Below, in pieces: positions 11,340-25,300 of a stretch of DNA of 64,000 nucleotides (the stretch's first letter is position 1; the number at the start of each line of letters is the position of its first letter). Origin of the DNA: Endomychus coccineus. Its lineage: Eukaryota > Arthropoda > Insecta > Coleoptera > Endomychidae. The translations under genes were made by a program, and so were the position numbers. The notes under the pieces were generated by a model. The model was not told where the DNA came from. It saw only the letters and a program-made list of their open reading frames with translations, and ran no database searches. The stretch spans positions 175,305,411 to 175,369,410 of the forward strand of contig OY294068.1 in assembly GCA_958510875.1 (NCBI GenBank), in the 5' to 3' direction.

Positions 11340-11960
11340 AAATTTAATTCCAGGTCACAATACTATCGACAATTCTGTCAAAATCTTGAATTCGAGCAAA
11401 TTGTTTTGGGGTATCACTATGGTCGTACATACAGGTCTGGGAACTCGTATGTTTGACATGAGTCTCTTACGCGTCGCCAAACTCGCAGTCCCTCGCTCAG
11501 CCACTAGCTAGCGCTTGGATCGAAGTGGTAAAACGATTTCTTTCCGGAATCGCAAGCATCCATTTTTTTCGCATTTCAGCATCTTTCGGCACTTCAAAAA
11601 CAGAAGTTTTTTGCTTTACACTTTTGGACCCCGTTTTGCATTTCGGCACATTGCACTATTTCGTAATTTTTTTCTAAAAACGCAGGTATTCCTTGTGTTT
11701 ACAAGTCAAAAATGACAGTTGTCAGAGAACACGGCGTATAGTGTCAGATATCACTCTTCGACTACTGCGCCACCCTTTTTGGTACTACGCGACAGTTGAC
11801 GCTTAGCGGAATCACTTCTCACATAGGAAACAACCTCGAGTTCCCAGACCTGTATGTACGACCGTGGGTAACACCAATCGTTCTGCGGACTCGAGGTGTT
11901 ACCAAGCAATTTGATCTTGATTTCTGACAGAATTACTATCGAAAGTATTGCAAGCACTCG
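11340..11960. mobile_element. Inverted-repeat element, non-autonomous
   Basis: A 26-bp block (GTCGTACATACAGGTCTGGG...) at 11423-11448 is exactly inverted at 11836-11861. Weaker inverted similarity extends outward over about 80-100 bp on each side, including AATTCTGTCA. The interior is T-rich with no coding capacity. Superfamily not determined; no target duplication was found with confidence. Confidence 0.55.
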
Positions 11961-14900
11961 TGGTATTACCCCCAAATGTGTTGATAGACGTTAGCCTACA
12001 ACATGTAGATTTGTTGAAGTATAAGTGAGATCATTGAATTCAATTGCTTGGTAGTATCACAAAATTCAACCTTCAAGATGTGGAGCTATTGAATATATTC
12101 TTCCTCTGACGGCAGTAAAGATATTTCACGAGTTGTAATTTAATTCACTACGATCCTGTACATCTTGAATTGCAGTATTTAAGAAATTGTATGTGATATG
12201 TGTATTTGGAGCCCCGTTCTATTTTAGAGCCTACAAATATCTTCAGACATGATCTGTATTTGCAATTTCATATAACACAGCCTTCGACATGTAAAATCGT
12301 GAAATGTAAGCTGGTACCGACATATTTCAGTATTTCCAAGTTTTCTGACCACATGCTTTTTTGACTTACATACTGTGGTGTAATATGTGATTCTATGATT
12401 TTATTTCAATACTCCCAAGTTCACAGAGTACATAATTTGAGTAAGGGAAATGCTGAGTTTTATCGTGTTGGTAGAACTGTTCTTTTGCAATCCTTGCAGG
12501 GTTATGCGCCATACCATTATAGAACTATAAAAGGTGGATTCTATCGCGTTTCATCCACAGATCTTGGTAATCCATGTCTGAAAAAAAAACGGTTCCAAAA
12601 ATGTTGATAAATTCTCTTTCGGCACCCCAGATTTGGTCACTTTTAGATTTTGTATGGAACAAATTAATTCACAATGAATGATTGCTAATTAGAAGCATTC
12701 TATGATGGAAAATTCAATAATACAATATTTATTTGTTTGTATATTCGTGGCCCTTGCATGTATTGACCCTAAATAAACACCAAACACTTATACAAACAGC
12801 AATAACTGTACAGAAGGTCCACGTAACCTGCCGAATATCCACAACACAGGTACAAAAATGTGGGGCTCTGGAATACCTCTTAAAATAGAGATATATGTTC
12901 GAATATACACCCCTTAGTTGAACAGGTAACGTTTCTTATTGATAATGAAAATCTTAACGTATGCAACTTCAGTTTCAGTTCAGTAAGTAGGTGAAAAATT
13001 TGTCATGGATACTAACATCTTATTCTTTGCATATCTCATGTTCATGAAGAAATATCTTTGAAGAGTCTATTTAGGCATAAGACACAAGTAAGTATTAGGT
13101 GTATCATGTTAGCTAATGCACCAGCATCAAATTCATATTTTGTATTTGGATGAATGTTTGCTTCATTTGGGTGATATTAGCAATTCAACATTTGCATATA
13201 TGTAGTAGAGGAACTAAAGCTGAAATGATCGAATAAAATAGCGGCTGAACCGATTTTGACGCTTTTTTCAATTTTCTTTACCATTTTTTTGTTTTCATGC
13301 ATTTTAGTCAGCATTTCTACAGAGGAAAATACATCTTTTTGAATTTATTTTTAGGAGCTAAAATTCAATGTGAAAAAAGTGGCCAAATATAGCCGGAATG
13401 TCCCAGAATTTCTTACTTGGAAGTTTTTGGGTTCGCCTATCACGATTCTGAAGTCGGATTAGAGCAACGAAGTACAGGGCATTCTGGCACCCACGGCATC
13501 TCCAGGAAATTCGTGAAAATATCTTCTGCAATGGAGTGAAACTTGTTAGGGAGGTTCTCTTGAGGCTGTCGGTCATGACCAAGACCCTCAATAGTCACCT
13601 GATAGTCAGGATACCGTGATTACCTAGGTCATTTCCGGGGAGTATTTTTTAATATGCTCAGAAACGCAACCAAATTCGTCTCTTAGGGATATTTTGGGGC
13701 GTTGGCACATTATAGTAGAATATTAAGCAGCATCTGGACAGTACGTTCATTCCGCTAATCAGTCCTTGTAGAATTCTCGCCTTTGGGGTTTCCTCAAGGG
13801 CGCTCAATGGTACCAAACAAACGGTCTGAGTGCACTGGTTGTTTTATTTCTTTATAACAGTAGACAAATAAAAAAAATGATTTTCTTAGCCACTTCCAAT
13901 TGCTTTCTACTTCGGATTATTTTCCTTTAATTTTATATACCCGAAAAATAAAATAAACTCTAGTTACCATACATTTCTATTTAAGTCCTTCCAGGGCTGC
14001 CGGTTTACACAATTTACATTCATGTATCGGTTTATGAATAAATAGTAACATTGTTGACAAAAGAATGAGCTTCTGAGCTCTTGTTATCCGACTCTGATCA
14101 TAACTACATATTTGGTAGTTCCGAAATAATTTATATGTTTTAGCAAGTGACTATTATATTTCTTCTCTGTTGATAGAATTTTGAGCTGGTATCCATGATA
14201 AGTTATTCTGTAAGTAATAATTCATTTGATAGAGATAATTTAGGTAAATCATTCTTAATTTCATGATTTTAAGGTACTTCGTACTTGTAAACAGATATCT
14301 TTAAAAGATATCAATGAAAATAGACATGACTGTATCAATGTGATACTCATTATCAAATTAATTTTTACTCACAAATCACGATAACATCATAACAGCATTT
14401 GATATTCACTAAATGATTGAATCGAATCAGGTGACTGTAAATGTCGCAAGTATTATAGAACTACTCTGAATTCCAGTTGTATTTGTTGAATGGTAGACCT
14501 TCGTGTCTTCAACATTCTCAAGAATTATTTTTGAAAGTAGTCCATTTATCTTTCTGGTTGTTTCAGTTTTCATGACGACGGCATCACAGTTGCTATTTAT
14601 CTGCTCAGCATTCTTTTAGGAATTTCCTGAACAGATGTGTCCTCGGAATATTTGGTTCATTGCTTCATTCAGTTAAATTTGCTTATAAAATAGGATTTTG
14701 AAGCAACTATTCTAATTCTTAACTCATAGGTGGTATTAAATAAACTTAATTTTCTCAGATAGAGACCCAACATTCAGAGCTTTAATTCAAAGAATTTGTG
14801 GTTCAATATCGCCGAACTAGCTTCTGGGATGGTAAATCATGGAAATGTCGGTTCCAATAGTTCAGAGAATTTAAACAACGATGACTAAAGATAATATAAA

Positions 14901-15059
14901 ATCAAATATTCTCTGAAAGCACAATAACATTCAGTGATCTGAATACGTAAATCGTTTCATATACGGTGGTCCTTCGAGCCATAAACACATTGAAGGAGTT
15001 TTTCTATCGAATCGAGTTTTGAATATCTCCAGTGACTTAACTGAGTATCAAAAATATCC
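11961..15059. other. Intergenic, mostly featureless
   Basis: AT-rich with no accepted gene. The open frame 13358-13591 (-) and the nearby GC-richer stretch 13430-13620 could be an unrecognised old transposon, but no motif supports this. Confidence 0.35.
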
Positions 15060-15957
15060 ACCATCGTCGTAAGTGCATTATGAGGGGAAGCGCCGATGAG
15101 AATATACGAATCACAATCATAGCGAGCAACCAAGCAGTGCTTAAGGCACTGGAGTCATACACAATCACCTCACAACGTCTACTCGATTGTCTAAAGGAGC
15201 TAACGGCACTAGTAATGAACCCCGATAGAGTGAAGCGATGGGACTGAAACTGCCGTCGCACTCGCTAAAGTGGGAGTGGAACAACCCCTGATTAGACCAG
15301 AGCCAACTTGTGACATTCTCATGCCAAAGCGGAATCTGTAATCCAAAAATGGCTTGAGGCAGAGCAACGAGTGAAAAATCTACTGACGTTCAGCAGACAA
15401 GAAATAAGAAATCTTGTTGCATTCCTGACCAGATACGCCCCATGCAATAAACATCTCTAGACGACGGGTCTGGAAGATCAAACCTACATGCAGGGGTTGC
15501 GGTGTGGAAGAAGAAACACCCATTCAGGTGCTGTGTCAGTGCACGGCATACGCGGTTGGTCGTCGAACATACCTCGGAGACGATAAAACTACAACTGAGA
15601 AAATCAGAAGTATCCGCTACATCAGGCTGCTGAATTCCATAGAACACACCTGAATGATTTGGAGATAGGAATATGTGGTGGGTACAATAGAACACTAATG
15701 ACCGCGGTGCAGTGGGACTCCCTCTGAAGAAAGGAGAACCAACCTTACGGGGGAGGGGTTTTAGTCGTTAAGAATCCGGCACACCCGGGGACACTGGCCC
15801 CCGAGACGTCTATGCAAGATTTACCCTCCTCTAGGCATAAAAAAATGCACATAGTCACAGTCTCCTTGATTGATTTACTTTCAATCGACTTAGCAAATAT
15901 CAAAAGATGTTCCGTAATTACACGTAAAGTTGCGAGATTATTATTATTATTATTATT
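15060..15957 (+). mobile_element. Non-LTR retrotransposon 3' part (RNase H, Cys-rich tail, ATT repeat end)
   Basis: In mixed frames the + strand holds the end of an RNase H domain (blocks corresponding to VLKALESYTITSQRLLDCLKE and ADALAKVG), then LLTFSRQEIRNLVAFLTRYAPCNKHL and a Cys-rich region (GCGVEEE-type). It ends in an (ATT)n run at 15939-15957, as in several LINE 3' ends. A second copy lies at 54660-55690. Multiple frameshifts are present. It lies just downstream of the Rap-GAP/BTB gene. Confidence 0.75.
15939..15957. repeat. (ATT)n microsatellite
   Basis: About six uninterrupted ATT units at the 3' end of the LINE copy, consistent with the terminal repeat of that element. Confidence 0.8.
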
Positions 15958-16184
15958 GTAGACAAAATATCTGCTGAAATAGAAAATCTTACACGAACAT
16001 CTAATCAATAGGGATTGTCCTGCAATCACACAAGAAACGTAATATAAAATATTATGAATCACTTGATCCCAGTTGGCATGTTATTGTAATAATATCAATA
16101 GGTTAATTCTTCATCCTGTTACGCTGGATGTGTACAAATTGCTCTATGATTGTCTTCTAATCTAACGAACATGTCACAGATAGT
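15958..16184 (-). other. Probable 3' flank of the Rap-GAP/BTB/BACK gene
   Basis: Follows the stop codon on the - strand. No AATAAA or ATTAAA is present on the - strand between 16184 and 15700, so the transcript end is not defined. Confidence 0.35.
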
Positions 16185-16358
16185 TTACGTGCTGTAATCG
16201 AAAGACTCCCATTCCGAAAATCTGGAGTCTTGCTTCTGCAGTCTTTGAGTGCACTCTTTCAGATACGAATCCTGTATTCGATACATACCTGAATTTGCTT
16301 GGAACATCAATGTCTCTAATATACGTTCATTTTTAATTGCCTTCGAAGGCAACACAAC
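16185..16358 (-). CDS. Rap-GAP/BTB gene, last recognised exon
   Basis: Acceptor TTGTCTGCAG before 16358. It encodes [40 protein letters not shown] and [13 protein letters not shown], then TAA. The stop is the simplest end of the protein. However, AGCAC|GTAAAC at the last codon could also act as a splice donor, and no poly(A) signal follows within 480 bases, so a longer C-terminal form cannot be excluded. Confidence 0.88.
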   Translation of the reverse strand, partial: VVLPSKAIKNERILETLMFQANSGMYRIQDSYLKECTQRLQKQDSRFSEWESFDYST

Positions 16359-19300
16359 CTGCAGACAATAAATAGTATCAAAGAAAGAATAGGGATTACA
16401 TGAATTCAATAGATACAGTTATTCTATTGTGAGAAAGTAGGGAGCATGAGCAAGAGCATACCGCTTTATGTGTGAAATAATTTTGGAATGATTGAATACA
16501 TGCTCATATGTTTGCCACCTTCCATGATCTACAATCCGCTCCACTATTCTAAATTCTTACTATGTTGATAAAGATAGAAATCTAATTTGCACATGTTCAA
16601 TTATTATTGTTTAGGTGGTGGAACTAACTGATACAAAGTTCCTTCAAAACAAAACCACCAAATATAAACTTGAATATAGACCTCTGTAACATCCGAGATC
16701 TTAGCAACAACATAAACTATGTTCATTACCACCTGCAGATAGGCAAACCTTGACTGAGACGCATCTCAATATCTCCACCAACATGACCTATATGCTCCGT
16801 CCTGGCTATGAGCTCCACACTCGTTTCCGATTACAGCAATGATCTCTCATGCCACCGGCAGGATAATCTTGAACCACAAGAATTCGATATAATGTGATTT
16901 TCAAGCTTGATAATCACAAACAGACAAACTTTTTCAATTGTCTTCATATATCACCAAATGAACCAGCGCATGGCGAACTCTTTGAATTCTTTTCTCTGTA
17001 ACTTGACCTAATTCAGCAGAACTATCCAGCAGCTGAAATTATCATCATGGGGATTTCAACGTTCACAACTCTGCTTGGCTCAAGTTCTCAAACAAGGCGG
17101 ATGACGCAGGGCGACAGACTGAGGCCTTCGCCATTACCTATGGTCCGAGCAGTTGATTAATGAACCAATACGGATCCTTGATAACAGCTATCATTATGCC
17201 AATACAATTGACTTATTCATCACTAACCATCCATATCTTTATGAAGTTAAGGTCAGTGCACCATTGGGAAACTCTGACCATTCACTCATCACTGCGACCT
17301 GCTCATATATCACCCCAAGAACAAATCCAGCACTTCCACGCACAGGCTGGCATTACAACTCAGCCGATTGGGCCGGTCTTCCCATGTTTTTCTCAGAGTT
17401 TTCAGAAATATTTGCAATGAAACAATAAATGCTTCGAAAGAGGCATATAATGCCGAAATAATATCAAAGCTTATGGAATGCCCAAATCCCGTTCGGTTTG
17501 AACTTTCGCAAAAGCAATTGGTTGGAATTTCATTTCCAGTTCATTCCCCTCACCTAACCAAAGATGATGGCACACTGGCTACTACACGACAAGGAACAGC
17601 CAACCTTCTTGCTGGAATGTTTGCAGCAAATTCCTCGTTGGATACACAAGGAAAAGACCCTCCTAATATTGCTGCCATCGATAGTCATATGCCTGAAAAT
17701 GTCTTTCGCCAGCGCACAATTAGGCGCTTTCTGCTCGATCTCAATACCAACAAGTCTATGGAGCCAGATGGAATTTCACCTGTCGTTCTCAAGGAATGTG
17801 CGCCCGAATTAACACAATTTTTTTTCAGGCTGTTTACCCTTTCATACAAACTTTGTGTATTTCCTTCCAGCTGGAAGATAGGTAGAGTTCAATCAATTGG
17901 GAAGAAGACCCTTCCTAATAATTATAGACCCATTTCACTATTATCTGTGATCTCTGAAGTAATGGAGAAAGCAATCAACATCGAGCTCATCCAATACCTA
18001 GAGAGCTCCAAAATGGTGAATGACCGGCAATATGGCTTTCGTCAGCAGAGATCAACAGGAGACCTGCTTGCCTACGTAACACATCTATGGTAGAAATCTA
18101 TTGAAAAACATCGGTAATCTCTAGGTGTAGCATTGAATCTCTCCAAAGCATTTGACCGAGTCTGGCACTAAAGCCTTCTTGGGAAACTTCCGTCATATGG
18201 TTTGCCATTGGCCACCGAGATCTTCTGACATAGCTTCACTAGATTTCATTTGGGGTTATGTCATAGATCAGATCTACAAAAGAAGATATGAAAACTTGAA
18301 CGAACTTCAGAATAGCATTGCACAACTTGTGGCTTCTATTGATGGCAGAACAATTCTGAAGGCCACACATTCTGTGCTCAAAAGACCACCCACATGTATA
18401 GAAAAATGAAGATGTTTTTGAACATTTATTGCAAAAATACTGTTCGTCATAAGTTATGTTATGTTAAGTTAATTACAATAAATTAACTGTCGACGTTGCG
18501 TATTTGTTTCCTTAGGTCCACAGCTAATTAAAAAAAACTAGAAAAGTGCTTGCTTTCATATTCAGACCACAAGTGCATATGAACTTTTTTAAAGAGAATT
18601 TGATAGTTGATCGATTTCTTTGGAAACAATAGAAGTATTCCATTTAAAAAGAAGTTATTTTTCAAATTATCTCGATAATGCGATGCTATTCCACTATTGT
18701 AATCATCATAAAAAATGGTACTGGTTTGGTAATTTGAACAACTTCGTAGCTCCTATAATAACGAAGCTACCACACTTCACTTGAAACACCCTATATATTG
18801 AATACTTCGGAATACGAACCTTAATGAGGTCTTGTGGCGATATTCTGTATAACTTCAAATCTCTAGCTAATCTCTCCATAACGCACTTAAACTCTAATTT
18901 GGCATCTAATTTACTAGATGTTTTAGTTCTGATTTTGTGTCTTGCCCAAGCCAACATTGCCTCGAATTTTCTCACTTCCGGAATTTCCAGATTCCTTAAA
19001 CGAAAAAGAACATTTTAGTTGGGATTTTGAATGAAAATGTTCAGAATAGAACTTTTCATATTTTGTTAAACTGGGTTAATTTCTGCATAGTTCCAGATCT
19101 CATGGGAGGAGAGACTTACCTGCACATTATCATTTGCACCATGGATTCACTAAGCGTTAGAAATTCTTGTGTTTGAAATAGAGCGTATGTACGCGTTTCA
19201 ACGAAGGCAAGGATCATGTTCACCAATTCGGAAGCGGAAGTGTACCTCCAGTAGTAATTTTCTAAGGAGCATAGCATACAGCATACCTAAAAGCAGAAAT

Positions 19301-22300
19301 TTATAATGTAACAACAAACCTTCAGGGAGTCGTTTTGCCAAGTAGTACAAGTTAACCGCGGTGGTGCGCAGAATATGCATTGAATGGTTAACAGTGGTGC
19401 GAACTATCTGGGTACCGAATAGATTTGATTGAATTGACCAACGCTACATAGATAGCATTGAAAGTTTTCCAAAATTAACGCACATTTTAATTTGTAAATG
19501 AAACACATGTATTTTCTTAAAAGTGTTGATTCTACGAATAAAATAAAGTAAATACAGTAAAACTTCTCAATAGCAGTCGTTAAAAATATCATAAAATTTT
19601 GGCCGTTTGGAGGAGTGGCCACTATAGAGAAATGAAAACTCAACAACATGTGATGTAACTGGAATAGAACACCACTTTTAAATAATTAAACATTACACTG
19701 TGTGAAAAACTGTTCAATGGAAGTCTGTTTCAAATTATTCATTTTGGTTTTTGTTACTTCATTCCCGCATTTCATTAAGATTTGGAAAACAATAATGGTC
19801 GAATCGCCATTGTTCTTATTTTTTCAATAAAAATTGTTGTATGTCCTTCAGTTTTTCACAAACTACACTCATATATTGCAAAGATGAACACAAAATCTCT
19901 TCGTCTTGGTCACTTTCATATTTTGAATCTGCAATAAGGTCAGTTTTGTTTTCTTTGTCAGTCAAAATCTGGGTGCTATAGAAATCGATTAAGAGATATT
20001 TTCCCAGATCTAGATTTCCTGGCATATCTTTTAAGAGAAAAGACAACTGACAGGGAAATGTTATCTTCTTCTTCAAAAGCCTCATCTTGGATTGTTTCCA
20101 TAAATCCAGTCTTTTGGTAATTTTTCTTATAGGCACAGATGGATCATTTTTCCATTCTGCATCTATCTACTCCATAGCACTTTACAAACATGCTCTTTCA
20201 GAATTATCTTTGGTGTTTCTAAAAGCCAAAAGTTTTTTTATAAAAAATTTTCTATATTTTATTTAATAATTCCTTATTATCCTTTGATTGACAATGAGAC
20301 ATGGTGTTGGGAGGTACAAAAACAATTCGAACACTTTCCAATTCTATTTTTGGGTGGATGTAGCGTTATCTTAGAATAGGAGAACTTTTCTACCTTGGTT
20401 TTCAATTTTTTTGTCAAAGTTTATCAATCAAAAACTCATTATCTCTGTTGTCATTCAAGCTTCTTTATCGGATACCCATTCTATTGGCAATTTATGTACA
20501 TGTGCTCCTTTGGAAGATTTTTACTTTTTCCTATAACTAGTGGATTTTCTTTCCCAGCATTCATGTTACAGCAAAAAAGAACTGTCACTTGCTGTTTAGC
20601 TGATTTTTTTCTAGCACATTTAGCACTCTTGAATGCAAAAGTTTTGTTTGGCCAAATAGTAGAGTCCAGTTTCGACAGAATCAAAAATATCTTTAGCTTT
20701 ATAGTCAACTTGATAATTGATGCCAATTTAATTTTCCAATCTTTATTCTTGAGAATATCATTCACTTGTGTTCTTCCAACATTAAAGTTCCAACTTTCGC
20801 GCACTGGTACCCTATTTTTCGCTTTCTTCGATAATTTCACATTTTTATAGAGAAAACAAAAGTTTACGTTTCAGAGACATTTTTGCTATTTTCAGGGGAA
20901 CAAATTGAACTAAACAATTTTTTGGTGATAAATTTTAGATCTTACTGAAGCCTAACTACAAACAGACAGCCAGGCCAGCCCCCAATTGTTTATTGCTTAC
21001 AACTATTATCAGAAACGAGGGTCAGGTCGGTTGACCGTCGACGAGGTTTACTGCTGACCATTATTAAGGGTGGAAATCCCATAAGAATTCGTCGAAAGGT
21101 GGTTGTTGAAAGTGACCATGACCGTTTTCAAAGTATTTCGCTATTAAGTAGAAGTTGCTTGAGAATACTTTTTGAAATAACAAAATTGACCGTTAAGACC
21201 CCTTTTGACGAGTGAAATGAGGTGTTACTGTATTAAGTTCGAAACATAATATCAACAAATGTTCAACGCATCTTTACTGGCATGCTCTTGATCATTTTAG
21301 CAATTTTCGCATAAATACAACGCGTCGAATTTCGATTTTCAAGTCCAGATTTACTTCAGGTTTCTTGGTTTAGATACGAAATTGCAGGAAACCATAGAGA
21401 GAGGATCTGGGGTGTCACATCGCCATTGCTAGAATATGTGACCAGGAAATTTGAGATGTAACATGACCTTAGTTCCATGCGTAGTGTGACACGTCGTGCT
21501 ATCCTGTTGAACCTATGTTCTCCACATTGATACTGTCTAAAGCCTGCCTAACTCTCGGTAGAACACATGATAGTTCACTCAAGATACTGCTTTGGATGAC
21601 CCTGGCCTCACCAATGGGGCGTTAGCCCGTACCAATAGAATCAAGCCAATAACTAAACAAAAAGAGTTGAATTCGATTCAAATGATCGCATGGACATACA
21701 TTACATGCCCACTAATATCTTGTCTTCAGGCTAACTAGAGAAAATACTGGGATAAAAAAATTTAGTGTTAGTTAACGATGTAAACCTTAGTTTTATTATT
21801 ATTCTCAGTGTGCCTATTTCAAGTTTGGCGATCCTTTTCAATTGAAAAGACAAATTCTGCCAGCCTACATTGACAGAGAGCTATAAGCTTGTTTCTGTGG
21901 CACTGTGGCCTAACACAGTGCTTGCGCATCACTTTACAGTTGCTTTAGGGCAAATATCCACTATGACTTAATTGTTGACATCTGGAATCTTACTCCTTCT
22001 ATTCGAATTTCGTATCCTGTCTACCTATTATATGAGTTTACTTTGGTACACCTTTCGGAACAGGCAAAAATTAAAGTACCGTAGCATCGAATCTTAATGT
22101 GTGTACACATTCAGAATTCGCCTTGCATGTATCCAGCATCATCGCAATTACTGGTTACGAAAACATATAACTGTATAACTTACCACATCTATCCTCAGGA
22201 ATTGTTTAGCATGGTGGAAGCAAGCTTGTAACAATTCCGGTAAATCGTAATGTTCCGCTGCACAGATAAGTCCAGGTATGGTAGCACAAGTGAGTGGGCA

Positions 22301-25300
22301 GGAACCGGTATGTAGATAATCGAGTAAAATGCGAAATGTATCGGCATCGAACTCAATTATCGAAAATTCAGTTTGTGCTAATTTGGCTCTGTCTACTTTT
22401 TGTGCATCCGCACAAACACTCAGTCTTGGCACGGGCAATTGCGATAATTGTGGCTTATCTTTTCCATCTTTATCCTTCCCTTCTTTGTCTGAAATTAATA
22501 AATCATATCAAAATGTATAGCATGTTCACGATAATGAAGAAACAACGTCTTAGTAGCATGTGATGTAGTTTTCAATGCTTTTGTGATAGGAAGACTTGGC
22601 CCTCAATTGGCATGTTACTTTTCAAAGTAATTTATTGTTAAGGATACCATTTTAGCAGTTTGAATCGTATTGAAATTTAGATTCACAAAAAAAATATAAA
22701 CTGTCAAGTCAATTGAATAAAATTGACAGTTTTATACGGCAACCTTGGAAAGTGTTGCCAAATGTTAAAATGAAAGTTTGCAGAAAATCGTCAATTCGTA
22801 TTACAAATTCTGTTTACGGATGAAGCGAATAATGCAATAAAAAATTTCCGTAATCATATTTGGGCCGAAGAAAACCCTCATGCTATAAAGAATCGCATTT
22901 TCAGGAACAATTTTCATCCGACCTATGGGTCGGTATCATTGGCGATGCTTTAATAGGACCATTTTTACTACCAGGATTTTCTTCAAGATGATTGGATTAC
23001 TCGAAAATGTTCCTTTCCTAAAACGTCAGCAAATATAGTTCATGCACGATATTGCTCCAGCATTTTGGCTCGTCAATATTTAAATACTGTTTACTGCAAA
23101 ATCGCAGGATAGGTCCTGGAGGGCCACAATTATGGCCACCTAGATTACTTAATCTGAACAGTTCAGACTTTTATTTAAGGGGACATCTTAAAACTTCAGT
23201 TTATACTATGCTAGTTCATACACTCGAACACATAACACACCGAGAACTTTTGGAAGAGTTCGTAGATCGATGAGAAGGAGAACAGAAGCCTGCATAGAAG
23301 CGGGAGGTGGACATGTTGAACATTTTATGTTAATACATAATATGTATAGTATGTTCATTATATCTGGTCTTGTTATTAGTGATTTTAAGTTAACAGTTTC
23401 CGCTTAGCAATAAGTTGCAGACATCCATTTTACAACTACAATTTGTAATTATTTTCTACGGAATGGTCAGTTAGAGCAATAATGTTGGGGACCTTTTTTG
23501 TTTAAAATCGAATGGTACTCAATACTATAATAACAGTTAAAAAAAGCAATAACGTAACAATTGTTTCGTTAAATTTCACATGCCTACGCTAATGGTTAAA
23601 TTTAAAAGTTTAATGTAATATCTCAAACGGTCATCTAAATTATTTATAAAATCGAAAAAATAAAGAGCATCCTGTATATCCAAAACCAATCATTTTTTGA
23701 CATACTTTTATATGAGCTTTTCGACTTTAAATTAGCCCAAGCATCACCCATTAACATAAGTTCATAACATTAAGTAATAACCTGTATTATCTTAAGTATC
23801 TTCTCTAAATATTTTAGCTGACGTTGTGGAAAAAAGATATGTTTGACGACTAATAAACTATTATATCTGTAATAAGGGCTTAGTACAGGTTATTTCCAAT
23901 ATTAAAAAAGAGAAATCCCCGCCGTAAACATTCTGAATGAGAGGTCTTGAGAGAGAGGAAGAGCATTATAAACTATCTTACTTGCTTATTGGTTTAACCA
24001 TTCTTTCAAATTTACTATTAATATCATTGGTACAAAATTAAAATCAGGATCACTATGAGTAAAATCATCGGTTAAACAATTCGGGGATCCTTCCCTAATT
24101 GTACAAAAAGGGCGCATTATAAATATCAACAAAATACGGAAAACCTTCAGTTATATTTTCTAACTTGAATTAGTCTCTTGGAAAATCACGTGATGCTTTG
24201 TCATTTTCAATTGGTTTAATTTCAATAGAATATTCAGTGTTTTCGTAAGAGGGGGTTTTCGCTAAATTCAGAGTTTCAGTTTTATTCAAGTCCAAGTCAA
24301 TAATATATATAATCAGTTCATAGCTTTTCGATTCCTTAGATTCATCCTGATTGGGAAATCAATTTAATAATACTAGTTTCATTTATTTAGTAACGTTAAT
24401 TTAGGTTCTCTAGATAATTTTATTTAACCTTAGGTTTCATTCTTAGATTATACTTATCAATAATTTTATAACATTAGCAATGAAGTTAATTATGATATTC
24501 TTTTATCATATCATCATTATCTTTTAATTGTTGTTTATTAAATATTTTATTGTTGTTGAGCACGAGTTTGTCTGATTAATACTAGCGTTGTTTATCCCTT
24601 CACTTACCTTCCAGTGTTTAAATCCATAAGTGTCTAGTGAAATAAAAAGGTAAGTGTCAAAGATATTTTTCACGTTTGTTCTGGCTAATCAATGATTGAA
24701 TCAAACTCCAACGTGTCACGGTTCTCTAAATCAAATGGCCACACTGTAGATAAATAAATATTGGTGGATAGGAATAATGTGAATTCCTTGAGTAAAGTTT
24801 TATAGGGTTTCATAGATAGAGCCATGTTACATATCATTTGATGACTCCATTATCACTATTTTTGTTTACCTATTCTATTTCAAAGAAAATCGTTTCTGAG
24901 GTTTGATGACCGATTCAATGTCTAGGTTTGTACTTACTTGAGCAATCTTGACTACTGGACCATTTCTTTTTGTCGTCGGCGGATAATTGTTGAGCATTAT
25001 GTTTTCTAATAGATCTACCCCAACCGGCTGTAATTGTACCTAATCTAGAAAACGCCCGTTTGACCATCGGCGAACTAGGAACACTTTTCGGTCTTGGTGA
25101 TTCTATATCTGGCACTTGTAGAAAATTACTACTTTTGGGTCTACTCTGTTGTGGACTCATCAGAGTAGGAACAGGTCTAGCTAAAAGCTCTGCAACTGGC
25201 ACTTGTGGCGAGCCGAACCCTGTCTGTATTCCGTACAACATTTCTTGGAACACGCGACTTCGAACTCCTAGGATTGCACGAACGCCTATCAGCTTCGTTT

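Noticed and set aside
13358..13591. 77-codon - strand frame with GCQNALYFVALIRLQNRDRRT
   Set aside because: Suggestive of transposon debris but no motif places it in any family.
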